Positions 35,139 through 43,228 of a stretch of 58,364 bases of DNA are shown piece after piece. The position numbers and the translations under genes are program-made. The stretch is from contig CAJURY010000012.1 of the NCBI GenBank assembly GCA_910589155.1, forward strand, positions 1-58,364. The letters are read 5' to 3'. The notes below the pieces were generated by a model. The model had not been told where the DNA came from. It worked only from the letters and a program-made list of their open reading frames with translations, and ran no database searches. Within the stretch, counting starts at the first letter, position 1, and the number at the start of each line of letters is the position of its first letter. This stretch comes from an uncultured Oscillospiraceae bacterium (GTDB lineage Bacteria > Bacillota > Clostridia > Oscillospirales > Oscillospiraceae).

Positions 35139-35912
35139 TCAAAATCCCAGTTTTTCCATGATTTTGGCCAGCGCCTGCTTTACCGGCGTGGTATCCGGCA
35201 CTTTGGCGCTGGGCTTGCCTTCACAGTCGCAGCGGTAAACGGTCTCGTCCTGGGGCAGCACGCCCACCAGATCCAGACCAAATTTTTCAATTTCCGCTTT
35301 CACGCCGTCGTCCAGCTTGCCTTCCGGGGCGCGGTTGACGATAAGACAGATTCTGCCGGGCTTCAGCTCCAGCTCTTGCACCATTTCATAGATGCGGCCA
35401 ACCGCCTGAATCCCCCGGCGGGAGCAGTCCGAAACCAGCAAAAGCGTATCCACATGGGGTAGCGTACCTCTTGCAATGTGCTCCAATCCAGCTTCGTTGT
35501 CGATCACCGTATAATTATAATGACCAATGTACTTGTCCAACTGTGTTTTTAATACGCCGTTGACATAGCAGTAGCACCCCTTGCCCTGGGTGCGACCCAT
35601 GACCAGCATATCAAAATCATCCTCTTCAATCAGCGCGGAATTAAACCGGAACTCAGCGTAATCCGCCTTGGACATTCCAACGGGGATGGGGCTGACGGAA
35701 GCAATCTCCGCATGGGCGATTTCCTCGCGAATATCGCCCAGAGTTTCTTCCACCTCCACGCCCAGAACCTCGTTGAGGTTGGAATTGGCGTCCGCGTCTA
35801 CAACCAGCAGCGGACCCTTTTGCTTTTTGCACAGATAATCGATCATCATGCCGCAGGTGGTAGTTTTGCCCACGCCGCCTTTGCCGGCTACGGCGATGGT
35901 ATGTGTAGCCAT
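35139..35912 (-). CDS. cooC: CooC-like nickel-insertion ATPase for CO dehydrogenase/ACS maturation
   Basis: A 257-residue MinD/ParA-type ATPase. The deviant Walker A is AVAGKGGVGKTT (about residues 8-19), with VVDADANSNL and a GRTQGKGCYCYVN motif whose Cys pair (about 112-114) is the likely nickel site. CooC/AcsF proteins load nickel into CODH or ACS using ATP. AAAGGAG precedes the ATG. Its presence implies that a CODH/ACS exists somewhere in this genome, although no acsA or acsB is in the window. Confidence 0.9.
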   Translation of the reverse strand: MATHTIAVAGKGGVGKTTTCGMMIDYLCKKQKGPLLVVDADANSNLNEVLGVEVEETLGDIREEIAHAEIASVSPIPVGMSKADYAEFRFNSALIEEDDFDMLVMGRTQGKGCYCYVNGVLKTQLDKYIGHYNYTVIDNEAGLEHIARGTLPHVDTLLLVSDCSRRGIQAVGRIYEMVQELELKPGRICLIVNRAPEGKLDDGVKAEIEKFGLDLVGVLPQDETVYRCDCEGKPSAKVPDTTPVKQALAKIMEKLGF

Positions 35913-35944
35913 AATGAGAACCGCTCCTTTGCGTTGGAATCAGA

Positions 35945-35968
35945 CCGGCTGCCGCCTGCGGCAGCCGG
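35945..35968 (-). other. GC-rich intercistronic hairpin between metF and cooC
   Basis: CCGGCTGCCGC (35945-35955) pairs perfectly with GCGGCAGCCGG (35958-35968) with a 2-base gap. It has no T-run. It is similar in size and placement to the hairpins after fhs and acsC-acsE. Confidence 0.6.
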
Positions 35969-35985
35969 ATCTGTTGATGTAGCCG

Positions 35986-36915
35986 TTAGATGAGGTCGAT
36001 AATGCCGGATTCCTTGGCGATGCGAGCCACATCGTCGAACTTATTCAGGGCATACAGGTGGATGCCGTTGATGCCGCAGACGCGGTACTCGTCAATCTGC
36101 TTGATGGTGTACTCAATACCGGCTTCCTTGAAGGAGGCCTTCTTGGCGGCAATGGACTCCTCGGACTCGTTGGGTGCGAAGGGGTTGGGGAAGATCCAGT
36201 TCTTGGAGATGATTTCGCAAAGCTTGCGATCCATCACGCAGGCGTTGCGGGACAGCGCCATGTTAATGGTAGCGGAAGCATCCAGAACAGGCATGATACC
36301 CACGTCCACGGGCATCCAGATACCGGCGGCGCGGATGGCGTCCATCCAGTAACGGAAAGCGTCCATATCCCAGCAGAGCTGCGTCATGATGTAGTCGGCG
36401 CCTTCGTCCTGCTTCTGCTTCAGGAAGGAAATGTCGGCTTCCAGGCTGCGGCAGGAAATGTGGCCTTCAGGAGAACCGGCAACCGCGATGGTGAACTTGT
36501 CGCCAAACTCCTTGCGGACGAACTTTACAAGCTCGGTGGCGTAGTGCAGGTCGCCGTTGGTGCCTGTCCAGCCAAAGGGAATATCGCCGCGCAGCGCCAG
36601 CATATGATCGATGCCGTTGTCCAGATAGGTCTGGAGCTGATCCTTGATGCCTTCCTTGGTGTTGGCCACGCAGGTGAAGTGGGTTACGGGAACGCTCTTG
36701 CCGTCGTCCTTGATTTTCTTCAGAACCTCAAGGTTCTTGCCCACGTTGGTGCCGCCGGCGCCGTAGGTGCAGGAAATGTAGTCGGGATTCAGGGTGTAGA
36801 GCTGATCCAGCACGCCGCCCTTGCCGCAGAGCTTTTCCATACCCACGTCGGTCTTGGGGGGGAACACCTCGAAAGAGAACGTGTTGCGGGTTTCCATAAT
36901 TTCTGCAACAGTCAT
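35986..36915 (-). CDS. metF: Methylenetetrahydrofolate reductase MetF
   Basis: A 309-residue flavoenzyme reducing 5,10-methylene-THF to 5-methyl-THF. Recognisable parts: FSFEVFPPKTD (about residues 13-23), YISCTYGAGGT, LALRGDIPFGW, AVAGSPEGH and the QLCWDMDAFRYW segment. AGGAGGTAAA precedes the ATG. It is the first gene after the promoter at 37003-37031 and so heads the Wood-Ljungdahl operon. In many acetogens MetF works with a zinc protein, MetV; no metV is seen here. Confidence 0.93.
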   Translation of the reverse strand: MTVAEIMETRNTFSFEVFPPKTDVGMEKLCGKGGVLDQLYTLNPDYISCTYGAGGTNVGKNLEVLKKIKDDGKSVPVTHFTCVANTKEGIKDQLQTYLDNGIDHMLALRGDIPFGWTGTNGDLHYATELVKFVRKEFGDKFTIAVAGSPEGHISCRSLEADISFLKQKQDEGADYIMTQLCWDMDAFRYWMDAIRAAGIWMPVDVGIMPVLDASATINMALSRNACVMDRKLCEIISKNWIFPNPFAPNESEESIAAKKASFKEAGIEYTIKQIDEYRVCGINGIHLYALNKFDDVARIAKESGIIDLI

Positions 36916-37002
36916 TTGAAATTTACCTCCTAATAATTGCGACCCCGCTTTCGCGGAAATCGTTTTTTCTCAGGCATAATTTGCCCATATTGATACGAAT
37001 AT

Positions 37003-37031
37003 ATCGTAACACAACTCTTTCCGAAATTCAA
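37003..37031 (-). promoter_or_regulatory. Promoter of the metF-cooC-acs operon
   Basis: On the minus strand TTGAAT (37031-37026), a 17-base spacer and TACGAT (37008-37003), about 88 bases upstream of metF. A small CCGC/GCGG hairpin lies between it and the ribosome-binding site. Confidence 0.7.
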
Positions 37032-37068
37032 CCCAAATTTTCATGAAAATTCGCCATATTTTGTGCCG

Positions 37069-37293
37069 CTACACAGGCGTGAAAACAAATTGCTGTAGTA
37101 AGCCGTCGCAAACCGCGTGAATCGTCACAGAGCCGTCCGCCTGCCGGTCGGCAGAAATTTCCACAATTTTCCCCTTTAAAAGGCCCCGTACATAGCCTTC
37201 CGGGTCGTCCGTTTCCACCTCCTCAAAGAAAACGTCCCGCATCTGATTGTTCTTGCAGTAGTTTTTAATTTCCCGCACCATTTCATATTCCAT
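37069..37293 (-). CDS. Small hypothetical soluble protein
   Basis: A 74-residue protein from ATG 37293, chosen because GGGAGGTG lies 8 bases upstream; an in-frame start at 37335 would overlap the preceding gene more deeply. It is acidic, starting MEYEMVREIKNYCKNN, with KGKIVEISADRQADGS in the middle and a beta-rich end. No family is recognised. It overlaps the end of the upstream membrane-protein gene by 11 bases, so the two are coupled. Confidence 0.6.
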   Translation of the reverse strand: MEYEMVREIKNYCKNNQMRDVFFEEVETDDPEGYVRGLLKGKIVEISADRQADGSVTIHAVCDGLLQQFVFTPV

Positions 37294-37759
37294 AGTTCTC
37301 ACCTCCCGCCTTTTTGTGCTGTAAATGAATGCCAATGTGTCCGATCCCTAAAATCACACCGGAAACAACGGTCCACCAGGCACAATTGTAAATACCCAGC
37401 AGACACACCGCCGCCACCGGCAAGCTGGCGCCCGGCGCCGGTATGCCCAGCATAGCGCCGTAAAAATCCTCCAGGGTATGCGCGCCTATGAAATAACGCG
37501 CCCAGAAAATCTCATACAAAAGCATCAGGGCAAAAGATCCTGCCAGCCACAAGTGCCACAACCCGCCGGGAGTCTCCTTTCTTGCCAGAAAAACACAGCA
37601 AGTCGTGAGCACCTCCCCTACCCGCTCGAAAACCAGCAAAACAGGATTTTCTTCTTCCGCCGTATACCCTACCGGCTTTGCTTTTGCCCAGAAGAAATTA
37701 GGAATAAAAAGCATTGCCAGATAGAAAAACCCAAGCCACGATATCTTAAATTGTTCCAT
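37283..37759 (-). CDS. Small polytopic membrane protein
   Basis: A 158-residue protein from ATG 37759, with AAAGGAGG 8 bases upstream. It has about four hydrophobic segments: WLGFFYLAMLFIPNFFWA (about residues 7-24), VGEVLTTCCVFLA, WLAGSFALMLLYEIFWARYF, and the C-terminal AAVCLLGIYNCAWWTVVSGV region. The family is not recognised. It forms a two-gene unit with the overlapping 74-residue gene. Confidence 0.65.
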   Translation of the reverse strand: MEQFKISWLGFFYLAMLFIPNFFWAKAKPVGYTAEEENPVLLVFERVGEVLTTCCVFLARKETPGGLWHLWLAGSFALMLLYEIFWARYFIGAHTLEDFYGAMLGIPAPGASLPVAAVCLLGIYNCAWWTVVSGVILGIGHIGIHLQHKKAGGENYGI

Positions 37760-37952
37760 CCGCACAGCCTCCTTTCTATAGTAGAATTATAGCACAGTTT
37801 TTCAATAAGGGCAATATTTGCGGCTGCGACCCCTCAAGCGGCAAAATACCACATATTTCATTTACTCCCTTTCTTTTTCATGCTATATTACAAATACAAT
37901 ACGGAACAGGAGTGCTGATGATGAAAAAGCCGATCAAGCGCTGTCTCATTGA

Positions 37953-38297
37953 AATCAAAAAGAGCTGGATATTTACCGGGAGAAAGCCGTTTATTTCCTG
38001 CAAAAAGAAATCGATGAGTATAGTAAACTCGGCGTTTTAAATAAAAGCGTCCGGTTGTCCGTCGAACAGCTTCCTGGAGAAATGTTGTCTGAGATTCTGG
38101 CCTATATCGCTTCCATAGACGGCGGCACAATGCAAGCTATCTACCTTGTCCGTAAAACCATAACGAATACGTTTTTCACCAGCGCATTTGTCATTCGCTT
38201 CAAAGCGCAGACAACAGATGAACAGCAAGACGATGTAATGCATAAGATTTTCTGTTATTTGGACACATGTCCACTATACGAATGTGGCAAGCGTTAA
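37953..38297 (+). pseudogene. Gene remnant without a start codon
   Basis: The frame reads NQKELDIYREKAVYFLQKE, then YSKLGVLNKSVRLSVEQLPG, then IDGGTMQAIYLVRKT and ends DTCPLYECGKR, which looks like real protein. It has no ATG near its 5' end, and an in-frame TGA at 37950 separates it from similar open sequence. An AGGAG-ATG pair at about 37910-37920 opens a different frame that stops after 40 codons, consistent with a frameshift. Family not recognised. Alternatively TTG 38055 starts an 80-residue product. Confidence 0.4.
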
Positions 38298-38299
38298 GG

Positions 38300-38492
38300 T
38301 TGAGCGCATTCCAGGCAGTATTCTTTATCAGGCATAAAGAATACCGCCGTCTTTCTTCGACTGCATTTTCCTTTTCCTTTTGTTATGATAATGACGCAGC
38401 TTATCCAATGCGAGCACACTTCATATCCGGCGCGTTTGCGCCAAAATCCCACGATCTTGCCCTCCGCGTCTTGCGGAGGGCGCTTTTTTTTG
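38300..38492 (+). ncRNA. Possible small RNA ending in a strong terminator
   Basis: Between the remnant and the Cys-rich gene there is no coding signal. There is a perfect 10-bp hairpin, GTATTCTTTA/TAAAGAATAC (38318-38344), a short GGCGCGTTTGCGCC palindrome at about 38429-38442, and a final terminator (38459-38490). It could be a small regulatory RNA, or just the 3' end of the upstream remnant's transcript. No clear promoter was found. Confidence 0.25.
38459..38490 (+). terminator. Strong Rho-independent terminator
   Basis: GCCCTCCGC (38459-38467) pairs perfectly with GCGGAGGGC (38473-38481) around GTCTT, followed by GCTTTTTTTT. Confidence 0.93.
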
Positions 38493-38526
38493 CTATGATA
38501 ACAAAAAACCAAAGGAGATAGAATCC

Positions 38527-38790
38527 ATGCCAAATTACGATTTTTTTCAAAACACTGCCTGCGAATATTTCCCCTGCCACCTCGGCGCTGACCCCGAAAC
38601 TTTTAGCTGTCTGTTTTGCTACTGTCCACTGTACGCCCTAGGCGATCAGTGCGGCGGCAGCTTTTGTTATACCGAAAACGGGATAAAGGATTGCTCCCAC
38701 TGCCTTCGCCCCCACCTGCGCAAGAACTATCCGTCTATTATGGAAAAAATGCCCGCCCTGCTGGAGCTTGCAAGAAAAAAGGAAGATTAA
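38527..38790 (+). CDS. Cysteine-rich small metal-binding protein
   Basis: An 87-residue protein, with AAAGGAG 8 bases before the ATG. It carries about ten Cys, many in pairs: TACEYFPCH (about residues 10-18), SCLFCYCPLY (about 27-36), QCGG, FCYTENGIKDCSHC. It matches the cysteine-rich small domain family (PF04071-type) found alone or fused to cobalamin-synthesis proteins. It is probably a zinc or iron-sulfur binder in the cytoplasm. A link to the corrinoid genes nearby is possible but not shown. Confidence 0.75.
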   Translation: MPNYDFFQNTACEYFPCHLGADPETFSCLFCYCPLYALGDQCGGSFCYTENGIKDCSHCLRPHLRKNYPSIMEKMPALLELARKKED

Positions 38791-38972
38791 AGCGCAAAAT
38801 TCTATATTTTTCTATACTCTTTTTTACATATTGTACATTATGCATAAATTACATCTTGTATTTTTTCTGTCCCATTTCCAAATTCACAATAAATTCATAA
38901 CACGATTCATTCAATTTGTGCTATAATACAAGTACATAATCAAAACCACATAGCAGCCAAAAGGAGCGTCTC

Positions 38973-39383
38973 ATGAATATTTTATTTTTTCTTACGCCAA
39001 AGGGTATGTGTTCTTACTTAAACGACGACGATACCATGCGCCAGGCCTTAGAGCGCATGGAAGGCGCGGGTTTTGCCGCTCTCCCCATCTTAAATAAAAA
39101 GGGCGAATACTGCGGCACACTTACAGAAGGCGATTTGCTTTGGGCAATCAAGAATTTATGCGGCATGGATCTGCGACAGACAGAAGATCATCATATTATG
39201 GAAATCTACCGCCGCCGGGATAACGTGCCGGTCAGCGTCACCACCACCATGCAGGATCTCATCGCAAGAGCCAGCGAGCAGAATTTTGTACCAGTAATCG
39301 ATGATAAAAACGCTTTCATTGGCATCGTCACCCGTCGTTCCATCATGCGCTACTGCCAGCAGCATTTGGCTCTGGAGAACTAA
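38973..39383 (+). CDS. Two-CBS-domain protein
   Basis: A 136-residue protein with AAAGGAGCG before the ATG. It is made of a tandem CBS pair: residues about 10-60 (DTMRQALERMEGAGFAALPI, GTLTEGDLLWAI) and about 75-130 (VSVTTTMQDLIARASEQ, FVPVIDDKNAFIGIVTRRS). Stand-alone CBS pairs bind adenine nucleotides; in Firmicutes, proteins of this size include c-di-AMP-binding CbpA/CbpB-like sensors. The window also encodes the c-di-AMP phosphodiesterase GdpP, but far away. Ligand unknown. Confidence 0.82.
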   Translation: MNILFFLTPKGMCSYLNDDDTMRQALERMEGAGFAALPILNKKGEYCGTLTEGDLLWAIKNLCGMDLRQTEDHHIMEIYRRRDNVPVSVTTTMQDLIARASEQNFVPVIDDKNAFIGIVTRRSIMRYCQQHLALEN

Positions 39384-39452
39384 CCGCCTATAAAGGAAAC
39401 CCCTGAAATTTCCTATGCTACGGAAGATCTTGCCACTTGATAGCTTCATTTC

Positions 39453-39491
39453 TCCCTCTTTGCCTGTTTTTCGGCAAGGAGGGATTTTTTT
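39453..39491 (+). terminator. Terminator after the CBS gene
   Basis: TCCCTC-T-TTGCC (39453-39464) pairs with GGCAA-G-GAGGGA (39473-39484), followed by seven T. Confidence 0.88.
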
Positions 39492-39614
39492 GCGAAAGAA
39501 GTCGTGTTGTTTCCTTCTTTTTGGGAACCTGCTTCGTGGGATTTTGCATGGACAACCTGTAAAATAGATGATAAACGACGTCTCCGGCAGAACTGGAGGG
39601 ATGGGAGGAAAATG

Positions 39615-40412
39615 ATGCAGTGTGGAAAATTAAAAACATATATGGAAACAGGTCGGGTGGTTTTTATCCCCGCTGGTTCCATCCGTCCAAATCCCGGACA
39701 GCCTAGAAAAATTTTCAATCAGGAAGGTCTGGATGAATTGGCGACCAGTATCCGCCAGCACGGGATTTTGCAGCCGCTATCTGTGCGCAGAATCGGCGCA
39801 AGCTATGAACTTATTGCCGGCGAGCGGCGGCTTCGTGCGGCGAAACTGGCAGGTCTCGAAAATGTGCCTTGCATTGTCATGACCATGGATGAAGCCCAGT
39901 CCGGCCTTGCAGCGCTCATTGAAAATTTACAGCGCCGGGATCTGGATTTTATCGAGGAAGCCCAAGGACTTTCCCGCCTCATGCAGACCTATGGTCTATC
40001 TCAGGAACAGGCGGCTGTGAAAGTTGGAAAAAGTCAGTCCGCCGTGGCCAATAAGCTACGGCTCCTGCGCCATAGCCAGCCGGTTTTAGAGGCTCTGCGG
40101 GCGGCAAATCTTACAGAACGCCACGGCCGCGCCCTTTTAAAGCTACCAACCGAGGAACAAAAACTAGCGGCTATCGCTGTAATTGAAGCCCAAGGACTCA
40201 ACGTTAGCAGAACAGAGCGGTACATAGAAGCATTACTAACCCCGGTACAGACAGAACCGCCTGTAAAAAAACGGCCGGACGTGCGGCTGTTTCTCAGCGC
40301 GCTCAGCCAGGATCTTGCAGAAATTCAGCTTGCCGGCATCGCCGCCGTCAGTCAGCAGCAGGAAACAGAACGGGAAATTATTTTTACCATTACCATTCCC
40401 AAAAAGCCATGA
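39615..40412 (+). CDS. noc: Nucleoid occlusion / ParB-family protein (Noc-like)
   Basis: A 265-residue ParB-fold protein. GGGAGG (39603-39608) gives good spacing to ATG 39615; ATG 39612 is an alternative. The ParB/sulfiredoxin domain includes IPAGSIRPNPGQPRK (about residues 17-31), LATSIRQHGILQPL and the CTP-binding AGERRLRAAKLAG (about 69-81). A helix-turn-helix (SQEQAAVKVGKSQSAVANKLRL, in parts) and a C-terminal dimerisation region follow. It has no parA beside it and a short N-terminus, which favours Noc over Spo0J. Noc binds scattered DNA sites and blocks division over the nucleoid. A chromosomal ParB paralogue remains possible. Confidence 0.8.
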   Translation: MQCGKLKTYMETGRVVFIPAGSIRPNPGQPRKIFNQEGLDELATSIRQHGILQPLSVRRIGASYELIAGERRLRAAKLAGLENVPCIVMTMDEAQSGLAALIENLQRRDLDFIEEAQGLSRLMQTYGLSQEQAAVKVGKSQSAVANKLRLLRHSQPVLEALRAANLTERHGRALLKLPTEEQKLAAIAVIEAQGLNVSRTERYIEALLTPVQTEPPVKKRPDVRLFLSALSQDLAEIQLAGIAAVSQQQETEREIIFTITIPKKP

Positions 40413-40556
40413 ACCCAAACTCTTTTTCTCCTGCAAAAATGGTTGTTCTTGCGTTCAACCTTTTGCAATAGCTTTCAGCAGGTTCATTGTGGTAGATTTT
40501 GGCATTTCCCGCTGGAATACCTTTCACCTACCCATAACTACTACTAAGATTTTTCC

Positions 40557-40783
40557 GCCCCATTTTCACAAGCGATATAACGAACTATGATATGCTTAAC
40601 CGTGTTGTGAAGTATGTCGCACAAAAGATGGGCAAGACTACTTCTGTCAACGCAATCGTGCAGTCTTTGCAAAGCGAGGGACGTTCTCTCTCGGTGAAAT
40701 CGGTGACGAGCTGGCGATATCAATGGTGTGAGGATTTTGCATTTGGTGGAATTTCCTATTGCGTGGAGGTATTTAAAAAATGA
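40557..40783 (+). pseudogene. Fragment of a DUF4143-type AAA+ ATPase
   Basis: The frame reads TSDITNYDMLNRVVKYVA, then GKTTSVNAIVQSLQSEGR and KSVTSWRYQWCEDFAF. This is the pattern of the C-terminal region of the common AAA ATPases with a DUF4143 domain. There is no ATPase core and the end is abrupt. It is a relic, probably of a mobile or defence gene, left at the edge of the RHS locus. Confidence 0.6.
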
Positions 40784-40815
40784 GCGTACCAGTATTTCTA
40801 ATGGTACGCTTATTG
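40783..40815 (+). terminator. Hairpin after the ATPase fragment
   Basis: AGCGTACCA (40783-40791) pairs perfectly with TGGTACGCT (40802-40810), followed by TATTGTAATT. A weak terminator. Confidence 0.5.
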
Positions 40816-40943
40816 TAATTCAGCTCTAAATTATAGTCGATCTGCACTGTTCAGGTAGCTTTCTCCATTGATTTTTCCTTATATACTGTTTGTTTACCTT
40901 TTGGTATGCTGCCCGCTCGAAAGATAGCAGTCACTCTAAGATA

Positions 40944-40992
40944 TCATGGAGCAGCCCAAAACTGCTGGAATCATTTTCCGCAGCAAAGGGTT
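40944..40992 (+). repeat. Left flank repeat of the RHS region
   Basis: The stretch around 40950-40985 (TCATGGAGCA ... TGCTGGAATC, then ATTTTCCGCA) matches 57606-57645 (TCATGGGGCA ... TGCTGAAATC, then ATTTTCCGCA) at roughly 80 percent, in direct orientation. Read on the minus strand, both encode a similar short peptide ending (AENDxSxFxLxHDI). They look like two relics of one mobile-element gene bracketing the 16-kb toxin locus. The rest of 40811-41032 shows no gene. Confidence 0.5.
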
Positions 40993-41032
40993 CTGTTTTA
41001 AAAATATGTATATAAATTAATTTGCTGAATTT

Positions 41033-41076
41033 AAAAAATAGGGCTATGAGACTCACACGGTCATATAGCCTTTTTT
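41033..41076. terminator. Bidirectional terminator at the 3' end of the RHS locus
   Basis: GGCTAT (41042-41047) pairs with ATAGCC (41065-41070), with a run of A on the left and TTTTTT on the right. For the minus strand it reads hairpin then CTATTTTTT, closing the RHS array. Confidence 0.8.
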
Positions 41077-41084
41077 GTTTTGTA

Positions 41085-41640
41085 CACTACTCTCACATGT
41101 CTTCAGTACGAGGCACTGTCTTTGACATGGCATTAAAACGGATGGCTGGATGTACAGATGATTTCCTCGCCGCGCACAAAGCTGCACGTCAGCTTCTTTG
41201 TTTCGTTGATATTAGTTTCAGCAACTTATTTCAGCGCAACTGTTCCAGTCTCTTCCTCTCAAGCCCAGACAAAATCGCCTATCTCGATCTGTTCAATGGG
41301 AACTTCCCCATCTTCCGTCCGCACAAATGTCCCCGCTACAAAGCAGTTTCCTACAGTCAGCGTACTAGCATACAATGTACCTTATGCATATCTGCACTTG
41401 CCGTGGAATCTATCACGCGCCAATTTTACCATAAACCCAACAAAGCCCTGCCCAGTGCTTGCATAGGAATCCGCACTAATGAATCTACAGGTAGTCGCAT
41501 CATAATAGCGGGATTGGAGGTAATAGAAGCCTAGGTCGTCGTTATCGTAATAATAGCCTCTATAGCGCAAGGGGTTCAGTTCGGCGAGGGTTTTGGTCGT
41601 ATCTTCCGGTTCGGTAGGTCTCTGGGCAAACGTCTGTGTA
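41085..41640 (-). pseudogene. RHS tip module 7: decayed RHS core end plus HINT domain
   Basis: From about 41640 the minus strand encodes the RHS core end (TQTFAQ, TEPEDTTKTLAELNPLRYRG, YYLQSRYYDATTCRFISAD) in frame down to GFVGF, then a scrambled tail that stops at 41382. In another frame, sequence from about 41379 to 41100 is a pretoxin HINT domain (STLTVGNCFVAGTFVRTEDGE, PIEQIEIGDFVWA) broken by several stops. It matches the intact HINT of module 4. No toxin part remains. It directly follows the second copy of the immunity gene, with the same junction as at 49275-49290. Confidence 0.75.
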
Positions 41641-42830
41641 TTGCAATGCGCCGCTTATGCTTTTTTTGCTTTCATACAAAACTTTGCAAGTTCACAGTTT
41701 CGCTTATAATTCTCCATCAAATACTTTTGAATTGTTTCGTGGTCATTGGTTTGCAACCAGTTCAGCTTTTCCTTTAGCGGTCTATCTTCTTCCTCCAATC
41801 TCTGACAGCTTTTTAAGTGTTGTTCATACGTCTGCCATCTTTTATCCCAAGTGTACCCGCTTGCATGCTGCTCCAAGATTGCAGAGATAACCTGTGCTGC
41901 CGACTCGTAATCTCCCAACATCATATATGGAGTGATCAATTCATCGTTATTTAAATACATCCTGCCACCCCAGCTTGTTTCCAAATAGCGAATGCCCTCT
42001 AAATGTTTCTGCTGCGTCGTGATGCTGTTCAGCCAAGGGATTCCATACTCTCGCAGTTGTTCAACTTGCTCTTCTGCCGTTACCGTAGACCATCGCACGC
42101 CCAACACATTTGAAACATCATAGCGGGGAATACAACCAGAGGACGTGAACCACTGCTTCAGCAGTTCCCCATACATGGACTGTAAGCCGATATTGAGTGT
42201 GTGCATACTTGGAACAACTCCAAAATTGTGAGGCTCATACTCAAATTTTACAGTTTGAAGAATGCCATCTCCATGCACGCGAAAAAACGCTTTGCCCCGC
42301 CGTGTGAAGTTTTGCCCTTCTAACGCAGTTTCAAGCCAGTTAGTTCTTTCATCTTTTATCATTTTTCTACCATTTCTTTCCAATTGTATTATTAATAAAG
42401 CATATTAACCATCATTCCTCCTCCGCCACCACCATATAATAATGGCGGTAAAGCTTCAGGAAAAAAGATTGCGACTGCTACATACACACAGGCAACAGCA
42501 ATTGCCGCAATCGTAGCCGGCATAATATTAAAATTATAGTCGTAAGAATTGTCGAATTTTTGGTAATCATAGCGTAAAATTCCACCGCCTTCATTCCAAT
42601 ACCTGACATAATAAGTATAGTCCGCAGTTTTCTTTGTAAATGTACCTCCCTGTATATTAGTTATATACGAGAGTTTTAGATGCAGTCCAAGATTGCGCTT
42701 AAGTCTCCCAGCAATATATCTTGGTTCATTATTGCAGTATGCAAACATATTGTAACCAACAAGTCCTAATCCGGTTATTGCATAGGAATCCGCACTAATG
42801 AATCTACAGGTAGTCGCATCATAATATCTG
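41450..42830 (-). repeat. Duplicated segment, copy 2 (tip 1, immunity 1 and start of the next RHS core)
   Basis: This segment repeats the layout of about 49060-50720. The end of the tip (YVRYWNEGGGILRYDYQKF and the hydrophobic tail), the immunity gene and the following junction into RHS core are all the same, including the GCGGCGCATTGCAATACACA bridge after the immunity stop. The copies differ by scattered substitutions and by a deletion in the nuclease region of this copy. Confidence 0.8.
41655..42362 (-). CDS. Second copy of immunity protein 1 (DUF4304-like)
   Basis: A 235-residue protein nearly identical to the immunity protein at 49291-49998. ATG 42362 (MIKDERT) is chosen because it is the first start shared by both copies; the ATG used further upstream in copy 1 is lost here. 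It contains NFTRRGKAFFRVHGDGILQ (about residues 18-36), the DUF4304-like core, and a helical C-terminal half. Its neighbouring toxin tip (42392-43208) has lost the nuclease core, so this gene is an immunity gene without an active partner beside it. Selection may keep it against toxin from sister cells, or it may simply be recent. Confidence 0.75.
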   Translation of the reverse strand: MIKDERTNWLETALEGQNFTRRGKAFFRVHGDGILQTVKFEYEPHNFGVVPSMHTLNIGLQSMYGELLKQWFTSSGCIPRYDVSNVLGVRWSTVTAEEQVEQLREYGIPWLNSITTQQKHLEGIRYLETSWGGRMYLNNDELITPYMMLGDYESAAQVISAILEQHASGYTWDKRWQTYEQHLKSCQRLEEEDRPLKEKLNWLQTNDHETIQKYLMENYKRNCELAKFCMKAKKA

Positions 42831-43208
42831 GATTGCAGGTAATAGAAGCCAACATCATCGTTATCATAGTAATAACCACGATAGCGTAACGGATTGAGTT
42901 CGGCAAGGGTTTTTGTAGTATCCTCCGGTTCGGTGGGGATATTGGCATAAGGCTGAACATCGTCTGTTCCATTTTCTCCGGCAACACTGCTGGCGTTTGC
43001 TGTGGAATCTACAACGCGGGTGATTTTTCCATAAGGGTCATAGTCATATTCTGCAACTTTATTGCCTGCTGCATCCAGCAAATATATCACGTCGCCCTAC
43101 AAGTTGGTGATGTAGTAATACGTCAGAGAAATCCTACATAGTGACGGTCAAGCTGTAGGGCATTCCCTGCGCGTCATAAGCAAAATCCAGCGTATAGGTC
43201 TTTTTTAG
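42392..43208 (-). pseudogene. RHS tip module 6: decayed copy of the nuclease tip
   Basis: The 3' part encodes RHS core (YDYDPYGKITRVVD, TEPEDTTKTLAELNPLRYRG) joined at CNNEP directly to RYIAGRLKRNLGL, skipping about 80 residues found in tip 1, including the Asp and ExK residues of the predicted nuclease. The 5' part (43090-43208) reads TYTLDFAYDAQGMPYSLTV and then has stop codons. The hydrophobic tail with GGGGGGMMVNMLY is intact. The core between YGKIT and YANIP differs from all other copies, so this module came from a different RHS lineage. Not expected to be toxic. Confidence 0.8.
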
Positions 43209-43228
43209 TTTTTGAGTACCGCTCTACA

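Noticed and set aside
36916..37002. THF riboswitch in the metF leader
   Set aside because: Only one small CCGC/GCGG hairpin is visible and none of the conserved THF-riboswitch elements.
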